Shown here: piece by piece, positions 16,200 through 23,793 of the stretch
Numbering within the stretch: the first letter of the stretch is position 1
Layout: the number at the start of each line of letters is the position of its first letter
Assembly (NCBI GenBank): GCA_023431405.1
Contig: JAEYVZ010000101.1
Coordinates: forward strand, 30,461-94,460
DNA from: Actinomycetes bacterium
Lineage (GTDB): Bacteria; Actinomycetota; Actinomycetes; Actinomycetales; Microbacteriaceae
DNA: 64,000 nucleotides
Direction of reading: 5' to 3'
Notes under the pieces: model-generated
Told to the model about the DNA's origin: nothing
What the model saw: the letters and a program-made list of their open reading frames with translations, nothing else
Database searches by the model: none
Made by a program: the position numbers and the translations under genes

Positions 16200-17369
16200 A
16201 TGGAGAAGCTCTCGGACAGGCTGCTGTCGTGGGCGAGCATCATCGACGAGAAGACCGTCGAACAGGCTCGCACCTCGTCACGCATGCCGTTCATCCACCC
16301 GCACCTGGCGCTCATGCCCGATGCGCACCTCGGGAAGGGGGCGACGGTCGGGTCGGTCATCCCGACCCTCGGCGCGATCATGCCGGCGGCCGTCGGTGTC
16401 GACATCGGCTGCGGGATGATCGCCGTGCGCACCCCGTTCACGAAGGCGCAGCTGCTCTCACGCGACCTCATCGCGCTGCGGCAGCAGATCGAGCGCGCCG
16501 TTCCGCTGTCGGCCGGTCACGCGAACAACAAGATCGTCGCGACGGCCGAGCCGCGCATCGCCGAGCTGGAGGAGCTCGCCGAGGCGAACGGGTTCGACCC
16601 CGCCCGCTACGCCGGGCACTGGCGCAACCAGCTCGGATCGCTCGGGTCGGGCAACCACTTCATCGAGGTGTCGGTCGACGAGACCGACGCCGTCTGGATG
16701 TTCCTCCACTCGGGTTCGAGGGGTATCGGGAACAAGATCGCGATGCACCACATCGGCGTCGCCCAGCGGCTCGCGAAGAAGTGGTGGATCGACCTCCCCG
16801 ACCGTGACCTCGCCTACCTCGTCGAGGGCACGGACGAGTTCGCCCGGTACATCGCCGAGCTCCGCTGGGCTCAGCACTTCGCGCTCCTCAACCGTGAGGA
16901 GATGATGGATCGGGTCGCGCGTCAGCTGTCGGAGACGATGGGCGAAGACATCGAAGAGCTCGAGCGCATCAACTGCCACCACAACTTCACCGAAAGCGAG
17001 ACGCACTTCCGCAAGCGGGTGTGGGTGTCGCGCAAGGGCGCGATCCAGGCGGATGCCGGCAGGCCCGGCCTCATCCCCGGGTCGATGGGCACGGCGTCGT
17101 ACGTGGTCACCGGCCTCGGCAACCCGCTGTCGCTGAACTCGTCGCCCCACGGCGCGGGCCGGGAGTACTCGCGGTCGGCGGCGCGGCGCACGTTCACGCA
17201 CGAACAGCTGCGGGAGGCGATGCAGGGCATCGAGTTCCGCGACACCGACGCGTTCATCGACGAGATCCCGCAGGCGTACAAGCCGATCGACCGGGTCATG
17301 GCAGACGCCGCTGACCTCGTCGAGGTGCGTCACACGCTGCGTCAGCTCGTCAACGTGAAGGGCGACTGA
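16200..17369 (+). CDS. rtcB: RtcB family RNA ligase
   Basis: A 389-residue RtcB protein, the Mn/GTP-dependent ligase that joins RNA 2',3'-cyclic phosphate or 3'-phosphate ends to 5'-OH ends, used in RNA repair. Metal-binding motifs are present: DAHLGKG (41-47), VDIGCGM with Cys71, GSGNHF, HSGSRG, and the guanylylated-His region SSPHGAGRE near residue 320. The length is at the short bacterial end (about 390-410). A GAAAGGAA site precedes the ATG at 16200; the frame is open upstream but lacks family similarity. No archease gene or RtcR regulator is adjacent; instead a tiny ORF and a hairpin precede it. Confidence 0.93.
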   Translation: MEKLSDRLLSWASIIDEKTVEQARTSSRMPFIHPHLALMPDAHLGKGATVGSVIPTLGAIMPAAVGVDIGCGMIAVRTPFTKAQLLSRDLIALRQQIERAVPLSAGHANNKIVATAEPRIAELEELAEANGFDPARYAGHWRNQLGSLGSGNHFIEVSVDETDAVWMFLHSGSRGIGNKIAMHHIGVAQRLAKKWWIDLPDRDLAYLVEGTDEFARYIAELRWAQHFALLNREEMMDRVARQLSETMGEDIEELERINCHHNFTESETHFRKRVWVSRKGAIQADAGRPGLIPGSMGTASYVVTGLGNPLSLNSSPHGAGREYSRSAARRTFTHEQLREAMQGIEFRDTDAFIDEIPQAYKPIDRVMADAADLVEVRHTLRQLVNVKGD

Positions 17370-17372
17370 CGG

Positions 17373-18188
17373 TCACCCGATCAGCTCGGAGATGACCGAG
17401 ACGACGCCCGCCTCGGCGTTCGACGGAGCCCGGAAACGGGCCACCGCCGCGACGTCGGGGTGGGCGTCGGCCATCGCGTAGGAGTGCTCGGCCGCCTGCA
17501 GCATCTGCAGGTCGTTGAGGTAGTCGCCGAAGGCGGCGGTCTGCGCAGGAGTGATCCCGAGCGCCCGCTGCAGGCTGCGCAGGGCCACGCCCTTGTCGAC
17601 GCCCTGGTTCATGATGTCGACCCAGTGCGGTCCCGACACCACCACCTGGTGCGTGGCGGTCAGGTCGGCCAGAGCGGGCGCGGAATGCGTCTCACCCCCG
17701 CCGAAGTCGTAGATCGCGATCTTGAGCATCTGGTCGTCGACCGACAGCAGGTCGCCGGTGACGGCGAGCGCACGGTAGTACTTCTCCACCTCGGCGACGA
17801 ACACCGGATCGGTGTCTTCGATGTGCGCCGAACGCTTCCCGCACAGCACCACCCCGAGACGCATGCCGTCGGCATCCAGTGCCCGCAGGCGCCGCACGAC
17901 GGATGCCACGAACCCGGGGTCGAGCGTGTCGGAGCTGACCTCGACGCCGTCGCGCACGACATACGCGCCGTTCTCGGCGATGTAGTCGAGACCGCCCGCA
18001 TCGGCCTCGTGCCCGGCGAACATCGCCTGCAGCGTCGCGAGCTGTCGACCGCTCGCCGGGGCGAACGCGATGCCGCGTGCCGCGAGCTCCTGCAGCAGCG
18101 GCCACAGCCCGTCGGGAACGGTCCCGTCGGGTCGCAGGAGCGTGCCGTCCATGTCGACGGCGATGAGTCGGATGTCGGGCGCGGTCAT
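17373..18188 (-). CDS. HAD-family (Cof-type) phosphatase
   Basis: A 271-residue haloacid-dehalogenase-superfamily hydrolase of the Cof/YbiV type (C2 cap), which dephosphorylates sugar phosphates or flavin nucleotides. Motif I is DMDGTLL (about 12-18), motif II lies in APASGRQ, the Lys of motif III is in GVDKGVALRSL, and motif IV is FGDYLNDLQML (GDxxND). The start at 18188 is directly followed by the motif I strand and has AGGATGG upstream. It converges on rtcB with three bases between stops and is divergent from the histidine kinase gene. Confidence 0.9.
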   Translation of the reverse strand: MTAPDIRLIAVDMDGTLLRPDGTVPDGLWPLLQELAARGIAFAPASGRQLATLQAMFAGHEADAGGLDYIAENGAYVVRDGVEVSSDTLDPGFVASVVRRLRALDADGMRLGVVLCGKRSAHIEDTDPVFVAEVEKYYRALAVTGDLLSVDDQMLKIAIYDFGGGETHSAPALADLTATHQVVVSGPHWVDIMNQGVDKGVALRSLQRALGITPAQTAAFGDYLNDLQMLQAAEHSYAMADAHPDVAAVARFRAPSNAEAGVVSVISELIG

Positions 18189-18295
18189 CGTTCCATCCTC
18201 CCCCACTCCCCTCCGGGGCTTTTCGGGATAACCCGAACACAACCGTCCGGACATCTGGGCGGCGCCCGGGGCAGCCCCGGCCATACCGTGGAGAC

Positions 18296-19561
18296 ATGAC
18301 CACAGCAGCACTCCCCGCGCGGCGTTCCCGCGTCGTGACGCACCTGGGCGCGATCGCCCAGCTGGCGGCGCTCGGCATCGCCGGAGCGGTCGCCTTCACG
18401 ATCCTCATCACGCTCCTGAGCGTGGGCATCAGCCTCGTCCCCGCGCTCGGCATCGGGTTCCTCTTCCTCGTCGCCTTCGTCTACGCCATGTGGGCGACCT
18501 CCTGGATCGAGTACGAGCGCGTCGAGGGCCTCTACGGCTACGGCCTCCCGCCGCTGCGGCTGCGCTCGAGCGGCCAGCCCGGCTTCGGCGGCTGGCTGCG
18601 CACCGTGTGGCGGCAGTTCACCGACGGATCGATGTGGCGCGGCATCGCCAGCGCCGGCATCGCCACCGTGATGGGCCTGTTCGTCCTGCCCGCCGTCGCC
18701 TGGCTCGTCGCCGGCGTCGGACTCCTCTTCTCGCCGCTCACCGAATCAGCCCGGCTCCCGTGGGGCTCCATCGACGTCGACCCCGCCTGGGGCGTCGTGC
18801 TCGGCATCCTGAGCATCCTGGCAAGCGCCGCACTGCTGTTCGGCATCGCCCTGCTCCACGCCACGCTCACCCGCGCCATCCTCGTCCCCTCGCGGGAGGC
18901 GGCGCTCGCCGCCGAGGCACGCGTCGCAGGCGAGCAGCGCGCCGGTGCCGTGCGTGCGAGCGAAGTGGAGCGCACCCGGCTGGAACGCGACCTCCATGAC
19001 GGCGTCCAGCCGAGGCTCGTGTCGGTGGGGATGACGCTCGGGCTCGCCCAGCAGAAGATCGACTCCGACCCGGATGCCGCAAAGGCGCTGATCGATGAGG
19101 CCCACACCTCGACGAAGGCGGCCATCACAGAGCTGCGGCAGCTCGCCCGCGGCATCCACGCCTCGGTGCTCGACGACCGCGGACTCGACGCCGCGCTCTC
19201 CGCCCTCGCCGCCCGCTCGCCGGTGCCCGTCACCCTCGACGTGCGCCTCGACGGCCGCTGCAGCCGCACCGCCGAAGCGGCGATCTACTTCTCCATCGCC
19301 GAGTCGATCACCAACGCCGCCAAGCACTCGCGCGGCAGCGAATGCCGGGTGACCGTGCGGCGTCGCACCGACGAGACGACGGGCGCCGCGCAGCTCTGGG
19401 CGCGCGTCGAAGACAACGGCGTGGGAGGCGCCCGCGTGCTCCCCGGCGGCGGACTCGACGGCATCGTCAACCGCATCGTCGCTGCCGGCGGCACCAGCCG
19501 ACTCGACAGCCCGGCCGGCGGCCCGACCGCCCTGGAGGTGAGCGTCCCGTGCGCATCCTGA
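18296..19561 (+). CDS. sensor histidine kinase (NarL-family partner)
   Basis: A 421-residue membrane histidine kinase. Hydrophobic segments near 22-45, 48-70, 120-145 and 165-190 make a four-helix membrane sensor region with a short loop. A dimerisation/phospho-acceptor helix follows with His234 in LERDLHDGVQPR (HisKA_3 type), then the ATPase domain with N-box ESITNAAKHS and G-boxes EDNGVGG and GGGLDGI. It signals to the response regulator that overlaps its 3' end. ATG lies six bases after a TACCGT box (leaderless type). The downstream DUF4097 protein suggests a cell-envelope stress circuit, by analogy with LiaFSR-like loci. Confidence 0.92.
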   Translation: MTTAALPARRSRVVTHLGAIAQLAALGIAGAVAFTILITLLSVGISLVPALGIGFLFLVAFVYAMWATSWIEYERVEGLYGYGLPPLRLRSSGQPGFGGWLRTVWRQFTDGSMWRGIASAGIATVMGLFVLPAVAWLVAGVGLLFSPLTESARLPWGSIDVDPAWGVVLGILSILASAALLFGIALLHATLTRAILVPSREAALAAEARVAGEQRAGAVRASEVERTRLERDLHDGVQPRLVSVGMTLGLAQQKIDSDPDAAKALIDEAHTSTKAAITELRQLARGIHASVLDDRGLDAALSALAARSPVPVTLDVRLDGRCSRTAEAAIYFSIAESITNAAKHSRGSECRVTVRRRTDETTGAAQLWARVEDNGVGGARVLPGGGLDGIVNRIVAAGGTSRLDSPAGGPTALEVSVPCAS

Positions 19562-20268
19562 TCTGCGAAGACTCCGCCCTCCTGCGCGAAGGCCTCGTGC
19601 GCGTGCTCGACGACGCCGGGCACCAGGTGGTCGCGGCCCTGTCCGACGCCACCGACCTGGCGGACGTCACCGCCGCCACCTCGCCCGACCTGTGCATCCT
19701 CGACGTGCGGCTCCCGCCGACCTTCACCGACGAGGGCATCCGGGCGGCGCTCGCGCTGCGCGGCACCCACCCCGACCTTCCGGTGCTCGTGCTCAGCCAG
19801 TACGTCGAGGAACGGTACGCGAGCGACCTCATCACCTCGCACGGCGCCGCCCTCGGCTACCTGCTGAAAGACCGCGTCGCCGACGTGCGCGACTTCCTCG
19901 ATTCGATCGACCGCATCGGGGCGGGGGCCACCGTGCTCGACCCCGAGGTGGTGGCCCAGCTGCTCACCCGCCGCTCACGCGATGAGCGGATGGCACGGCT
20001 CACCGACCGCGAGCGGACGGTGCTGGCGCTCATCGCAGAAGGAAAGAGCAACCAGGCGATCGCCCAGACCCTCTTCCTCAGCGAAGCCAGCGTGGAAAAG
20101 CACATCACCTCGCTCTTCCAGAAACTCGACCTCGAACCCGACGAGCACGGCAACCGCCGCGTGCTCGCCGCCCTCGTGCACCTCGGCCACAGCGGCCCCG
20201 AGTACAGCGACGGCAAGCACAGCGGCCCGGAGCACAGCGGCGGAAACCAGAACGGAGCAGCCCGATGA
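19549..20268 (+). CDS. NarL/LuxR-family response regulator
   Basis: A 239-residue response regulator. The receiver domain has acidic residues CEDS (6-9), phospho-acceptor Asp52 in CILDVRLPP and Lys in LLKDR. The C-terminal LuxR helix-turn-helix (about 145-205) includes LTDRERTVLALIAEGKSNQAI and ASVEKHITSLFQKL. The GTG at 19549 lies inside the kinase 3' end with GGAGG just upstream, and its stop overlaps the next ATG (ATGA), so all three genes are coupled. The C-terminal ~25 residues (HSGPE repeats) are low complexity and extend past the family's usual end. Confidence 0.92.
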   Translation: MRILICEDSALLREGLVRVLDDAGHQVVAALSDATDLADVTAATSPDLCILDVRLPPTFTDEGIRAALALRGTHPDLPVLVLSQYVEERYASDLITSHGAALGYLLKDRVADVRDFLDSIDRIGAGATVLDPEVVAQLLTRRSRDERMARLTDRERTVLALIAEGKSNQAIAQTLFLSEASVEKHITSLFQKLDLEPDEHGNRRVLAALVHLGHSGPEYSDGKHSGPEHSGGNQNGAAR

Positions 20269-21149
20269 CCACCCTCACCCCACCCGAGTCCCCCGCCCAG
20301 CCTCCGGTGCCGCCGCCCGCGCCCGGCACCGGCCCGACGCGCCCGGCACGACGCGCCTCGTCACAGGTGGTCGCGATCATCGCGATCTGCCTGGGGGCGG
20401 TGCTGGTCGTCGGCACGGTGGCCACCGGCATCCTGTCGATCGTCCGCAACGGCGCCGTGCGCACCACGACGCTCACCGCGTCTGCCGACGGCCTCCGCAG
20501 CCTAGACCTCGACATCAGCGCCGCCGATGTGACCGTCGTCTACGGCGGGGCGGGCGAGGCGACCCTCGACGTCACCAGCGGAAGCGACGACTGGACCTTC
20601 GAGCGCGACGGCGACACCCTCCGCGTGGCATCGCACCGGCAGTGGTGGGGCGGATGGGGCTGGTTCCGCGACGCGGATGCCGTCACCCTCACCCTCCCGG
20701 CAGGGCTCACCGGCCTCGACGCCGACTTCGACGTCGACGGCGGGTCGCTCACCGCCGAGGGCGACTACGGCGATCTCGGACTCACGCTCGACGCCGGCTC
20801 GCTGCGGGTCGACGGCACCGCGCAGGTCCTCACCACCGAGGTGAACGCCGGCGCGGCGCGCCTCGACCTCGGCGAGGTCACCTCGGCCGTGCTGAGCGTC
20901 AACGCGGGCTCGATCGAGGGTCGCATCGGCGAGGCGGTCGGGAGCCCCACCACCGTCGTGCCCGACCGCATCTCGATCGACGTGTCTGCCGGGCGGGTCG
21001 ACCTCACCCTCCCCTCCGCCGAATACGCCGTCACCAGCGACGTGTCCGCCGGCAACTTCCGCAACGGACTCGATGAGCGCAGCGGCTCGGCCCACCGCGT
21101 CGACGTGAGCGTCTCGGCAGGCTCGGTCATCCTGCGAAGCGCCGGCTGA
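20265..21149 (+). CDS. DUF4097-type beta-strand repeat membrane protein
   Basis: A 294-residue protein with a Pro-rich cytoplasmic N-terminus, one membrane helix (about 33-57, VVAIIAICLGAVLVVGTVA) and an extracytoplasmic ~225-residue beta-rich domain with DUF4097/4098 features: repeated short strands such as SLDLDISAADVTV, GLTLDAGSLRV, AVLSVNAGSIEG, ISIDVSAGRVDL and RVDVSVSAGSVI, each a rung of a predicted beta helix. It ends the two-component operon, overlapping the regulator by four bases. Proteins of this type are often found with envelope-stress two-component systems and may modulate the sensor; that role is inferred. Confidence 0.85.
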   Translation: MTTLTPPESPAQPPVPPPAPGTGPTRPARRASSQVVAIIAICLGAVLVVGTVATGILSIVRNGAVRTTTLTASADGLRSLDLDISAADVTVVYGGAGEATLDVTSGSDDWTFERDGDTLRVASHRQWWGGWGWFRDADAVTLTLPAGLTGLDADFDVDGGSLTAEGDYGDLGLTLDAGSLRVDGTAQVLTTEVNAGAARLDLGEVTSAVLSVNAGSIEGRIGEAVGSPTTVVPDRISIDVSAGRVDLTLPSAEYAVTSDVSAGNFRNGLDERSGSAHRVDVSVSAGSVILRSAG

Positions 21150-21193
21150 AACCGATCCCTCGGACGGCCGCGCGGTCTGGTCCGAGCACCGCA

Positions 21194-21227
21194 GGGGCGG
21201 GATGCCACGGCTTCGGCATCCCGCCCC
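21194..21227 (+). terminator. intrinsic terminator of the two-component operon
   Basis: GGGGCGGGATGCC (21194-21206) pairs perfectly with GGCATCCCGCCCC (21215-21227) around an eight-base loop, followed by a pyrimidine-rich TTCTCCTC stretch. It lies 45 bases after the DUF4097 stop. Confidence 0.8.
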
Positions 21228-21323
21228 TTCTCCTCGGCCGGCGGCCAGCGACAGCACGAGCCGGCGGAGGGGGCGCGCGACCCGGGCCCTGCGCCCCGGC
21301 CGCGTGCGCGCTAGCGTGGATCT

Positions 21324-23003
21324 GTGACCACTCCCATCGATGCCACCGCCACTCCCGCCTGGGCAGAGCTCACCGCTCACCGTGACCGGTTCCGCCCCGA
21401 CCTGCGCGCCTGGTTCGCCGCCGACCCGGGCCGCGTCGAGCGGATGACGTTCGATCTCGCAGACCTCCGCGTCGACCTGTCGAAGAACCTCGTCGACGAC
21501 GAGATTCTCGCTTCGCTCGTGGCCCTCGCCGAGCAGACCGGGGTCGCCGAGCGGTACGCCGCGATGGTCGCTGGCCAGCACATCAACACCACCGAAGACC
21601 GCGCGGTGCTGCACACCGCCCTGCGCCGCCCCGCCGGCATCCAGCCGGAGCTCGTCGTCGACGGGCAGCACGTCGACCACGACGTGCAGGCGGTGCTGGA
21701 GGCGATGTCGGCCTTCGCCGAGCGGGTGCGCTCCGGCGAATGGAGAGGCGTCACGGGCAAGAAGGTGACCCACGTCGTCAACATCGGCATCGGCGGGTCC
21801 GACCTCGGACCCGTCATGATCTACGAGGCCCTCCAGCCCTACGCCGATGCCGGCATCGAGGCGCGCTTCGTCTCCAACATCGACCCGTTCGACCTCGCGC
21901 ACAAGACCCGCGACCTCGACCCCGAGACGACCCTGTTCATCGTCGCGTCGAAGACCTTCACGACTCTCGAGACCCTCACCAACGCGCGACTCGCGCGCGA
22001 CTGGCTGTGGGCGGGCCTGGAGCGCGCCGGCGCGATCGACGGCTCCGAGGCTCAGCGCACCGACGCGGTCGCCCACCACTTCGTGGCGGTCTCGACCGCC
22101 CTCGACAAGGTCGCCGCCTTCGGCATCGACACCGACAACGCATTCGGCTTCTGGGACTGGGTCGGGGGCCGCTACTCCGTCGACTCGGCCATCGGACTCT
22201 CGCTCGTGATCGTCTTCGGACCCGAGGTGTTCCGCGAGCTGCTCGCCGGATTCCACGCCGTCGACGAGCACATGGCATCCACCCCGCTCGCCCAGAACGT
22301 GCCGGTGCTCATGGGGCTGCTCAACGTCTGGTACACGAACTTCCTCGGGGCGCAGTCGCACGCGGTGCTGCCCTACGCGCAGCAGCTCAGCCGCTTCGCC
22401 GCCTACCTGCAGCAGCTCACGATGGAGTCGAACGGCAAGTCGGTGCGCTGGGACGGGTCGCCGGTCACGAGCGACACGGGCGAGATCTTCTGGGGCGAGC
22501 CGGGCACGAACGGCCAGCACGCGTTCTACCAGCTCATCCACCAGGGGACGCGGCTCATTCCCGCCGACTTCATCGCCTTCGTCAATCCCGCCTATCCGCT
22601 GCAGGACGGCGACCGCGACGTGCACGGCCTCTTCCTCGCGAACTTCCTCGCACAGACGAAGGCCCTCGCTTTCGGCAAGACCGCCGAGGAGGTCGAAGCC
22701 GAGGGCACGACCGGAGCGCTCGTGGCGGCGCGCACCTTCCCCGGCAACCGGCCGACGACGTCGATCTTCGCCGCGGCCCTCACCCCGCGCGTGCTCGGCG
22801 AGCTCGTCGCCCTGTACGAGCACATCACGTTCACGCAGGGCGTGATCTGGGGCATCAACTCGTTCGACCAGTGGGGTGTGGAGCTCGGCAAGCAGCTGGC
22901 CCTGCAGATCGCCCCGGCGATCGAGGGCGACGACGATGCGGTGGCCGCGCAGGACGCGTCGACCCGGGCACTGCTGGAGTACTACCGCCAGCACCGCCGC
23001 TGA
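21324..23003 (+). CDS. pgi: glucose-6-phosphate isomerase
   Basis: A 559-residue phosphoglucose isomerase interconverting glucose-6-phosphate and fructose-6-phosphate in glycolysis and gluconeogenesis. Family signatures are intact: GIGGSDLGP (about 154-162), the SIS-domain SKTFTTLET, GEPGTNGQHAFYQLIHQG containing the catalytic Glu and His region, and the C-terminal signature GINSFDQWGVELGK with the catalytic Lys. The length matches bacterial Pgi. The GTG start lies six bases after a TAGCGT box, consistent with a leaderless transcript. Monocistronic; a repeat element follows. Confidence 0.97.
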   Translation: MTTPIDATATPAWAELTAHRDRFRPDLRAWFAADPGRVERMTFDLADLRVDLSKNLVDDEILASLVALAEQTGVAERYAAMVAGQHINTTEDRAVLHTALRRPAGIQPELVVDGQHVDHDVQAVLEAMSAFAERVRSGEWRGVTGKKVTHVVNIGIGGSDLGPVMIYEALQPYADAGIEARFVSNIDPFDLAHKTRDLDPETTLFIVASKTFTTLETLTNARLARDWLWAGLERAGAIDGSEAQRTDAVAHHFVAVSTALDKVAAFGIDTDNAFGFWDWVGGRYSVDSAIGLSLVIVFGPEVFRELLAGFHAVDEHMASTPLAQNVPVLMGLLNVWYTNFLGAQSHAVLPYAQQLSRFAAYLQQLTMESNGKSVRWDGSPVTSDTGEIFWGEPGTNGQHAFYQLIHQGTRLIPADFIAFVNPAYPLQDGDRDVHGLFLANFLAQTKALAFGKTAEEVEAEGTTGALVAARTFPGNRPTTSIFAAALTPRVLGELVALYEHITFTQGVIWGINSFDQWGVELGKQLALQIAPAIEGDDDAVAAQDASTRALLEYYRQHRR

Positions 23004-23027
23004 CGCGGGTTCCGCCGCCGCGGGGCC

Positions 23028-23069
23028 GCCGCGGTCTGCCGCGGTCTGCCGCGGTCTGCCGCGGTCTGC
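23028..23069. repeat. four 10-bp tandem repeats
   Basis: The decamer GCGGTCTGCC occurs four times in a row from 23031 to 23070 (the last ends GCA). It runs straight into the left arm of the inverted-repeat element at 23066. Confidence 0.8.
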
Positions 23070-23152
23070 ACAACTCCTGCACCACGGCGCGGCGGAGCCG
23101 AAGACCACGGCGTGTCTCGCCTCCGGCAGCACGGATCGCAGGAGTTGTGCAG
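23066..23152. repeat. 87-bp inverted-repeat element, copy 1
   Basis: CTGCACAACTCCTGC (23066-23080) is the exact inverse of GCAGGAGTTGTGCAG (23138-23152); the arms are 57 bases apart. Copy 2 at 29779-29865 has the same total length, the same 57-base spacing and, read in opposite orientation, shares AACTCCTGCGATCYGTGC. Both copies sit between convergent genes. It is likely a dispersed intergenic repeat or a bidirectional terminator/structured RNA. Confidence 0.75.
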
Positions 23153-23162
23153 CGGGCCGCGA

Positions 23163-23726
23163 CTAACCCTCGGCGTCGGCCGTGCGGGTGTGGATGCGCT
23201 CGCCCGTGGCGCTGAAGATGCTGAGCACCTCGGCCGGCCCGTCGGCGGTGGCGCTGAGGCTGTGCGGGAGGCGGGTGTCGAACTCCGCCGCCTCGCCGCG
23301 CTCGAGGATGTGCTCGGCGCCGTCGAGCCACAGTCGCATCCGCCCGCTCAGCACGTAGAGCCACTCGTAGCCGTCGTGCACGCGGGCCGCCGGCGCCTCG
23401 GCGGCCGGCGCGTAGGTGATCTTGTAGGTCTTCACCGGCGCGTGCTCCAGGGTGAGCGGCGCGATGATCATCCCGTCGCGGCGCTCGACCGCCCGGCGCA
23501 CGCGCGGATCGCCGACCTCGGCCGGAAGCAGGTCGTCGATGCGGATGCCGAGCAGCCGCGTGAGCGGCAGCAGCAGTTCGAGCGACGCCTGCCGCTTGCC
23601 GGATTCGAGACGTGAGAGCGTGCTCGCCGACATGCCGGCGCGGGTCGCCAGTTCTTCCAGGGTCCATCCGCGTTCGCGCCGCACGTCGCGCAGTCGCGGC
23701 CCCACCTGATCGAGTTCGGCACTCAC
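23163..23726 (-). CDS. XRE-family regulator with cupin domain
   Basis: A 187-residue transcriptional regulator. The N-terminal helix-turn-helix (about 10-65) reads LRDVRRERGWTLEELATRAG then SASTLSRLESGKRQAS. A short linker leads to a C-terminal cupin (about 110-180) with EWLYVLSGRMRLWLDG, the usual small-molecule sensing barrel. Start is GTG at 23726 with AGGGGAG upstream. It is divergent from the flavoprotein-methyltransferase gene, and the 67-base gap holds a TGCAA/TTGCA dyad that is its likely operator. It probably autoregulates and controls the neighbour. Confidence 0.9.
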   Translation of the reverse strand: MSAELDQVGPRLRDVRRERGWTLEELATRAGMSASTLSRLESGKRQASLELLLPLTRLLGIRIDDLLPAEVGDPRVRRAVERRDGMIIAPLTLEHAPVKTYKITYAPAAEAPAARVHDGYEWLYVLSGRMRLWLDGAEHILERGEAAEFDTRLPHSLSATADGPAEVLSIFSATGERIHTRTADAEG

Positions 23727-23746
23727 GCTCTCCCCTTTGCTGATTC

Positions 23747-23762
23747 TGCAAGCCTGTTTGCA
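23747..23762. promoter_or_regulatory. putative XRE regulator operator
   Basis: TGCAA (23747-23751) and TTGCA (23758-23762) form a dyad with a six-base spacer; a further TTGCA follows at 23766. It lies in the 67-base gap between the divergent XRE-cupin and fusion genes. Assignment to this regulator is inferred from position. Confidence 0.5.
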
Positions 23763-23793
23763 TTATTGCACCCGCTGCGCGCACGGTGGAGGC

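Noticed and set aside
20502..23132. 876-codon open frame on the minus strand
   Set aside because: It is antisense to the DUF4097 gene and pgi, which are certain; the translation is Arg/Gly/Val/Glu low-information sequence typical of GC-rich shadow frames.
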